This document shows positions 6,103 through 9,926 of a DNA stretch of 9,926 nucleotides, in pieces (position 1 is the first letter of the stretch; each line of letters begins with the position of its first letter). The translations under genes were made by a program, and so were the position numbers. The notes beneath the pieces are model-generated. The model saw only the letters and a list, made by a program, of their open reading frames with translations, did no database searches and was not told where the DNA came from. The DNA is from Bryobacteraceae bacterium (GTDB taxonomy: Bacteria > Acidobacteriota > Terriglobia > Bryobacterales > Bryobacteraceae): contig JACMLA010000802.1 of NCBI GenBank assembly GCA_014379815.1, positions 1 through 9,926 on the forward strand, read 5' to 3'.

Positions 6103-7344
6103 TTAGCCAAGCAAGTCGCGGATAGTGATGCCTACCAGAGCGAGCGTGAGACCTGTCACAACAACGACTGCAGTCCATGCGATTGCGTTGTAGATCCCAG
6201 AGTTGGTCCACTCCCGCATGAGACTCTTCCGGTTGATGAGCATCGTCATAAACACGAGGATCAGAGGAAGCAACATGCCGTTAATGATCTGAGACACAAG
6301 GATCATGCGAACGAGCGGGAACCCCGGTAGCAGGATGACGCCAGCCCCAAAAGCAATCAGCAAGGTAATCAGCCAGTAAAAAATGGGAGCTTCGCGGAAG
6401 TTTTTGTTGACGCCCGATTCGAATCCGAGGCCTTCACATACTGTGTACGCGGTCGAAAGGGGAAGGATGCAGGCCGCAAAAATCGAGGCATTGAACAAGC
6501 CCGCGCAGAATAAAAGGTAGGCATATGGCCCGAATGGCTTGAGAGCCAGAGCCGCATCCGCCGAGTCTGTAATGTCCCGGGGTCCATTCGTCCATATCGA
6601 GCCAGCACACGCCACAATAATGAAAAAGGCGATCACAGACATCACAACGCAACCTATAATCACCTCGAGGCGCGACTCCGCATACTCCTTAATCGTGACT
6701 CCCTTTTCAACCACAGCTGCCTGAAGAAAGAACTGCATCCAGGGAGCAACAGATGTGCCAACCATTCCGATTAGCATTGCCAGATAGCCCGTTTCCAGCA
6801 TCAGCACCGGACGAACGCTGTACACTGCTGCTTCTTTCCAGTCGGGCTTAACCAGAATCCCTGAAATCACATAACAAACGTAAAGCGATGTCGCAAACAG
6901 GAATATTCTTTCTATTCGCGCATAATCGGTTTTAACGATCAATAACCAGACGCCCATAGCAGCCAGGGGTACCGATACGAATCGGCTGACATGAAACAGT
7001 CCCAGAGAACTGGCAACACCAGCGAAATTCGCCATGACGTTCGTTAGATTGACAAACACAAGCGCCACCAACATGAAAAACGTCGTTCGCAGTCCAAACT
7101 CCTCGCGAATGAGATCGGACAAGCCTTTGCCGGTAACTACACCCATACGCGATGACATCTCCTGCGTGACGATCAGCAGAAGAGTGATTGGAAGCAAAGT
7201 CCACAGCGGCAGATAGCCATACTTTGCGCCTGCCTGGGAGTAGGTAAAGATTCCCCCGGCATCGTTGTCAACGACTGCCGTAATGAAGCCGGGACCAAGA
7301 ACAGAAAAGAAAACCAGAATGCGATTGCGGAAGCGTTTCAACAT
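6103..7344 (-). CDS. NRAMP-family transporter, NRMT-like (probably Mg2+)
   Basis: This 413-residue integral membrane protein has about 11 predicted hydrophobic helices. NRAMP membership is shown by GPGF (17-20), the helix 1 region before QAGA (37-40) and GY/LLW-like spacing, and by the helix 6 region near 190-210. NRAMP proteins normally move Mn2+ or Fe2+ with DPGN in helix 1 and a Met-Pro-His motif in helix 6. Here the first reads D28-A-G-G31, keeping Asp but replacing Asn with Gly. The second reads A200-P-W202, with Ala for Met and Trp for His. As I recall, loss of the soft-metal methionine is a feature of the NRAMP-related Mg2+ transporters, so Mg2+ is the likely substrate. The ATG directly abuts the stop of the upstream MgtE-sensor gene, which supports this. 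Mn2+ or broad divalent uptake remains possible. Confidence 0.85.
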   Translation of the reverse strand: MLKRFRNRILVFFSVLGPGFITAVVDNDAGGIFTYSQAGAKYGYLPLWTLLPITLLLIVTQEMSSRMGVVTGKGLSDLIREEFGLRTTFFMLVALVFVNLTNVMANFAGVASSLGLFHVSRFVSVPLAAMGVWLLIVKTDYARIERIFLFATSLYVCYVISGILVKPDWKEAAVYSVRPVLMLETGYLAMLIGMVGTSVAPWMQFFLQAAVVEKGVTIKEYAESRLEVIIGCVVMSVIAFFIIVACAGSIWTNGPRDITDSADAALALKPFGPYAYLLFCAGLFNASIFAACILPLSTAYTVCEGLGFESGVNKNFREAPIFYWLITLLIAFGAGVILLPGFPLVRMILVSQIINGMLLPLILVFMTMLINRKSLMREWTNSGIYNAIAWTAVVVVTGLTLALVGITIRDLLG

Positions 7345-8592
7345 TTAACGCTCACACAGCGCAGAGATTACGTGATCGGCCGTGATCACGCCAATTACGC
7401 GACCGTCACCAGAGGTCACCGGCAACGAAAGTAAGCTGTATTTGTCGAACAAAGCGGTAACTCTCGCCTCTTTTTCGTAAACATCCACTTTGACAATATT
7501 GTCGGCAGCCAGTTCGCGTAGAGTTTGCTCGGGACCCGCGACCAACAGCCGGGTTACCATGACGGTCCCGCACAAAGATCCGTCATCAGACGATGTCAGA
7601 AACAGAGTATTGACCTTGTCGAGCTCGTCATTTTTTGTACGCAGAAACCGAACCGCATCGTCGACGCTGGCGTTCTCTGGCAAGGCCACGAAGTTGGTGT
7701 TCATTAGAAACCCAGCCGTGTGTTCGTGGTACTCGACGATTTCCCCCACTTCGGCACGCGTCTCTTCCGTGACCTCTTCCAGAATCTCGCTCGAGGTCTC
7801 CTCCTCCAGATCGGCCAGTGCGTGTGCCGCTTCGTCAGGAGCCATTTCATCGATGATCGCTGCCGCTTTGTCAGTATCGATGGATTCCAGGATGCTGGCC
7901 TGAACACTGGGATCCATTGCAGAAAGGGCCTCCGCGGCTACTTCCGCGTCAAGGTTCTCTATGATCGCCTCGCGGTCTTCCGGGCTGAGATCCTCTACGA
8001 TCTCTGCCAGATCTGCTGGATGCATTCTCTCCAGAGCGGTATGAGTGATGTTGAGTCGCAACCGCCTTTGCGGATCAGGTTCGACAATATTGCAGTATTC
8101 CCATCGAATGGAGTTAGGTGCGATCGGTTTTTGCAGCTTGCGAGTCCACGAGGCCGGAATCACGCCCTGAAGCAAGCGCCGAAAGATACTACGAACACCA
8201 ATGTCGACTTCGAGCACATCAAGGTATTGAAAACTGCCCGCCTGTTTGATTTCGAAAGTGACGTCGTTCACGCGGACTACTTTTCGGCCGTGCGCGTCGA
8301 TGATCTGCTGATCCAGAAGATCACGCACGATGCGCAGCATGTATTCGTCAGAATGATAAGGCGTCAGTTGCTCGTCGCGTAAGTAGATGCCATCAAGAGA
8401 GAGCCTCTGAACCTGGTCAAAACGCACCGTGAGCCACGCCCATTGGCCCCCAACAAGAAATCTATCAACGCGAACGGGATTGATTATTGGAACGAGGGCC
8501 GCGTCTTTGACACGACCAATCAGTCGGCGGCGAGTGTCGAAGACCTGGAGTCCAACCAGTTCTGTGCAGAACAAGACTTCCGGTTGAACCAT
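7345..8592 (-). CDS. PRC-barrel/MgtE_N/CBS protein, likely Mg2+ sensor
   Basis: The 415-residue protein is soluble, with no signal peptide or membrane helix. Two PRC-barrel-like modules are suggested at about 10-85 (VGLQVFDTRRRLIGRV) and 95-170 (IIDAHGRKVVRVNDV). An MgtE N domain follows at about 190-290, with HPADLAEIVEDL (191-202) and repeated helical motifs rich in Asp and Glu. The link into the CBS pair is YHEHTAGFLM (288-297), as in MgtE. CBS1 is about 298-350 and CBS2 about 357-413, ending GVITADHVI. In MgtE these domains bind Mg2+ and close the channel, but the MgtE channel domain is absent here. I infer a regulator of the adjacent transporter. The start is ATG 8590-8592 with AAAGG (8599-8603) 6 bases upstream on the - strand. 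Binding to polyribosomes or membranes through the PRC modules is an alternative role. Confidence 0.88.
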   Translation of the reverse strand: MVQPEVLFCTELVGLQVFDTRRRLIGRVKDAALVPIINPVRVDRFLVGGQWAWLTVRFDQVQRLSLDGIYLRDEQLTPYHSDEYMLRIVRDLLDQQIIDAHGRKVVRVNDVTFEIKQAGSFQYLDVLEVDIGVRSIFRRLLQGVIPASWTRKLQKPIAPNSIRWEYCNIVEPDPQRRLRLNITHTALERMHPADLAEIVEDLSPEDREAIIENLDAEVAAEALSAMDPSVQASILESIDTDKAAAIIDEMAPDEAAHALADLEEETSSEILEEVTEETRAEVGEIVEYHEHTAGFLMNTNFVALPENASVDDAVRFLRTKNDELDKVNTLFLTSSDDGSLCGTVMVTRLLVAGPEQTLRELAADNIVKVDVYEKEARVTALFDKYSLLSLPVTSGDGRVIGVITADHVISALCER

Positions 8593-8598
8593 CGTCCG

Positions 8599-8603
8599 CC
8601 TTT
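8599..8603 (-). promoter_or_regulatory. Ribosome binding site of the MgtE_N/CBS gene
   Basis: On the - strand AAAGG lies 6 bases before the ATG at 8592. It supports that start and independent translation initiation despite the close upstream gatB. Confidence 0.6.
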
Positions 8604-8622
8604 CATTACATTGAACCGATGA

Positions 8623-8666
8623 TGACCACCAGGCTTCGTTCTCATGTTAGAACGCCCCGATGGTCA
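8623..8666 (-). repeat. Nested inverted repeats after gatB
   Basis: Two perfect 6-bp inverted repeats are nested in the 71-base gap between gatB and the next gene. The outer arms are TGACCA (8623-8628) and TGGTCA (8661-8666), the latter covering the gatB stop codon. The inner arms are CGTTCT (8637-8642) and AGAACG (8649-8654) with a 6-base loop. No T-run follows on the - strand, so this is not a canonical terminator. It may be an RNA fold that lowers read-through or protects the gatB 3' end. Confidence 0.45.
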
Positions 8667-9926
8667 GTTCGACTCTCCCAGTTTCGCGCGCAGCAGGTCA
8701 TTTACGAGTTGAGGATTGGCCTGACCTTTGGAGGCCTTCATAACCTGGCCAACCAGAAAACCAGCGACGGTTGTCTTGCCTGAACGGTACTGCTCGACCT
8801 GCTTTGGATTGTCGATGATGACCTGCCCGATCAGCGTAGCAAGCGCATCTGAGTCAGAGATCTGGCTGAGTCCCTCGCGTTGTATGATGGCCGCCGCGCT
8901 ATCGGTGGAAACGTACATTTTGGCGAAGATCTCCTTCGCGAGCTTGCCGGAGATTTCGCCCTTACCCACTAATTCCAGAAGCTCCCCTAAGCGCGTGGCT
9001 GAAACGGGAGAGTCTGAAATGTCTCTGCCGCTATCAGACTTCAGCAAAGCAGACAGGTCACCCATTACCCAGTTCGCGGCCATGCGCGCATCGCCACACG
9101 CTTGTGCCAGTTGCTCGAAGTACTCAGCTGTGGCGCGCGATTGCGTGAGTACCCCGGCGTCGTAGTCGCGGATTCCAAAGTCGACTACGAATCTCTGACG
9201 ACGCGAGGCAGGCAGCTCGGGCAAGCTCTGCCGGACTTGCAACAGCCACTCTTCAGTAATGCGAAGGGGCAACAGGTCCGGTTCCTGGAAATACCGGTAG
9301 TCGTGAGCCTCTTCCTTACTGCGCATGTTTGCCGTGTGACCCGTCTCGGGACTGAACAATCTTGTTTCCTGCACAATATTGCCGCCTGCATCGACGATGC
9401 CAATCTGGCGGGTAACTTCGTAGTCGAGGGCCATTTTCAAAAAACGAAACGAATTCAGATTCTTGACTTCTACCTTGGTTCCTAGGCGCTCTGCACCACG
9501 CAAGCGAATCGACACGTTCGCGTCGCAGCGCAGCTGGCCCTTCTCCATGTCGCACGGGGAGACGTCGACAAACTGCATAACTTCCTTGACTGCAGTGAGG
9601 AAATCATACGCTTCATCAGAACTCCGCATGTCCGGCTCCGTCACAATTTCAATCAGAGGTGTGCCAGAGCGGTTCAGGTCCACGTACGAGAAAGTGTCAG
9701 AGTCCCGGAAGCCATCGTGGATGCTTTTCCCAGCGTCATCCTCCATATGAATGCGAGTCAGGTTGATACGCCTGGGTGCGCCATTCGCGACGATGTCGAC
9801 GTAGCCGTGTTCGGCGACCGGTTGATCGAATTGTGAGATCTGGTAGCCCTTGGGCAGGTCCGGATAAAAGTAGTTCTTCCGGGCAAAACGAGAGAACGTT
9901 CGCACGCTGCAGTTCAGGGCGATAGC
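8664..9926 (-). CDS. gatB: GatB subunit of Asp/Glu-tRNA amidotransferase (partial)
   Basis: This is the C-terminal 420 residues of GatB; the 5' end lies outside the window. The frame is open to the last base, and the seven codons beyond 9905 (AIALNCS) continue the family sequence, so the GTG at 9905 is not the start. About 60-70 residues should be missing compared with the usual length near 480. Visible landmarks are ARKNYFYPDLPKGYQIS near the top, DLNRSGTPLIEIVTEPD, QLRCDANVS, EVKNLNSFRF and DYRYFQEPDL, which usually has Pro for Gln. The C-terminal tRNA-binding YqeY-like tail ends in VGQVMKASKGQANPQLVNDLL. GatB works with GatA and GatC to amidate misacylated Glu-tRNA(Gln) or Asp-tRNA(Asn) using ATP. 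gatA and gatC are not in the window. Confidence 0.97.
   Translation of the reverse strand, partial: AIALNCSVRTFSRFARKNYFYPDLPKGYQISQFDQPVAEHGYVDIVANGAPRRINLTRIHMEDDAGKSIHDGFRDSDTFSYVDLNRSGTPLIEIVTEPDMRSSDEAYDFLTAVKEVMQFVDVSPCDMEKGQLRCDANVSIRLRGAERLGTKVEVKNLNSFRFLKMALDYEVTRQIGIVDAGGNIVQETRLFSPETGHTANMRSKEEAHDYRYFQEPDLLPLRITEEWLLQVRQSLPELPASRRQRFVVDFGIRDYDAGVLTQSRATAEYFEQLAQACGDARMAANWVMGDLSALLKSDSGRDISDSPVSATRLGELLELVGKGEISGKLAKEIFAKMYVSTDSAAAIIQREGLSQISDSDALATLIGQVIIDNPKQVEQYRSGKTTVAGFLVGQVMKASKGQANPQLVNDLLRAKLGESN

Noticed and set aside
7371..7390. Repeated CGTGATC with the 10-base palindrome CGTGATCACG, considered as an operator
   Set aside because: It lies in the coding region for VITADHVI, where repeated Val-Ile/Asp-His codons explain it. 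It is not at a promoter.
7720..8382. A 220-codon + strand open frame opposite the MgtE_N/CBS gene
   Set aside because: It lies wholly opposite a gene with clear domain matches, and its translation shows no recognisable motif.
8593..8663. Mg2+ riboswitch (M-box or mgtA-type leader) before the MgtE_N/CBS gene
   Set aside because: The 71-base gap is too short, and I see none of the conserved M-box elements.
9102..9485. A 127-codon + strand open frame opposite gatB
   Set aside because: It is antisense to strongly conserved gatB motifs and has no family features of its own.

Overview
The window is protein-dense bacterial DNA of moderately high GC, with no rRNA, tRNA, CRISPR array, insertion sequence or phage gene visible. 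Two blocks face each other. Left block (110-6099, + strand): seven closely spaced chemosensory genes in the order cheY - cheX - cheW - cheA - cheR - cheD - cheB. Right block (9926-6103, - strand): the 3' part of gatB, then a cytoplasmic PRC-barrel/MgtE_N/CBS protein, then an NRAMP-family membrane transporter. The blocks converge with only 3 bases between the cheB and transporter stop codons.

The che cluster holds a nearly complete cytoplasmic signalling set. It has a histidine kinase (CheA), a coupling protein (CheW), an output regulator (CheY), a phosphatase of the CheX family next to cheY, the methyltransferase/methylesterase adaptation pair (CheR/CheB), and the receptor deamidase CheD. Gaps are 11, 11, 25, -8, 14 and 39 bases, so it is almost certainly one transcription unit. 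No chemoreceptor, flagellar or pilus gene lies in the window, so the output cannot be read from it. CheA has about 105 unassigned residues before its Hpt domain and no recognisable P2 domain. CheD is present without CheC; CheX is the only phosphatase of that superfamily here.

The - strand block looks like a magnesium module. The transporter is an NRAMP relative in which two metal-coordinating residues of the family are replaced (Asn of DPGN to Gly in helix 1, Met of the helix 6 motif to Ala). These changes fit the NRAMP-related magnesium transporters (NRMTs) better than Mn/Fe transporters. Its start codon directly abuts the stop codon of a soluble protein that carries the cytoplasmic Mg2+-sensing half of MgtE (N domain plus CBS pair) but no MgtE channel. 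The inferred picture is an NRMT pore regulated in trans by a separate MgtE-type sensor. This is the most interesting part of the window.

Organism: a Gram-negative-like bacterium with a CheX/CheD-type chemosensory system and GatCAB, hence indirect Gln- and/or Asn-tRNA synthesis. Acidobacteriota is my best guess, from general familiarity with the MgtE_N plus NRAMP pairing and the protein style. This is a low-confidence inference that the sequence does not prove.
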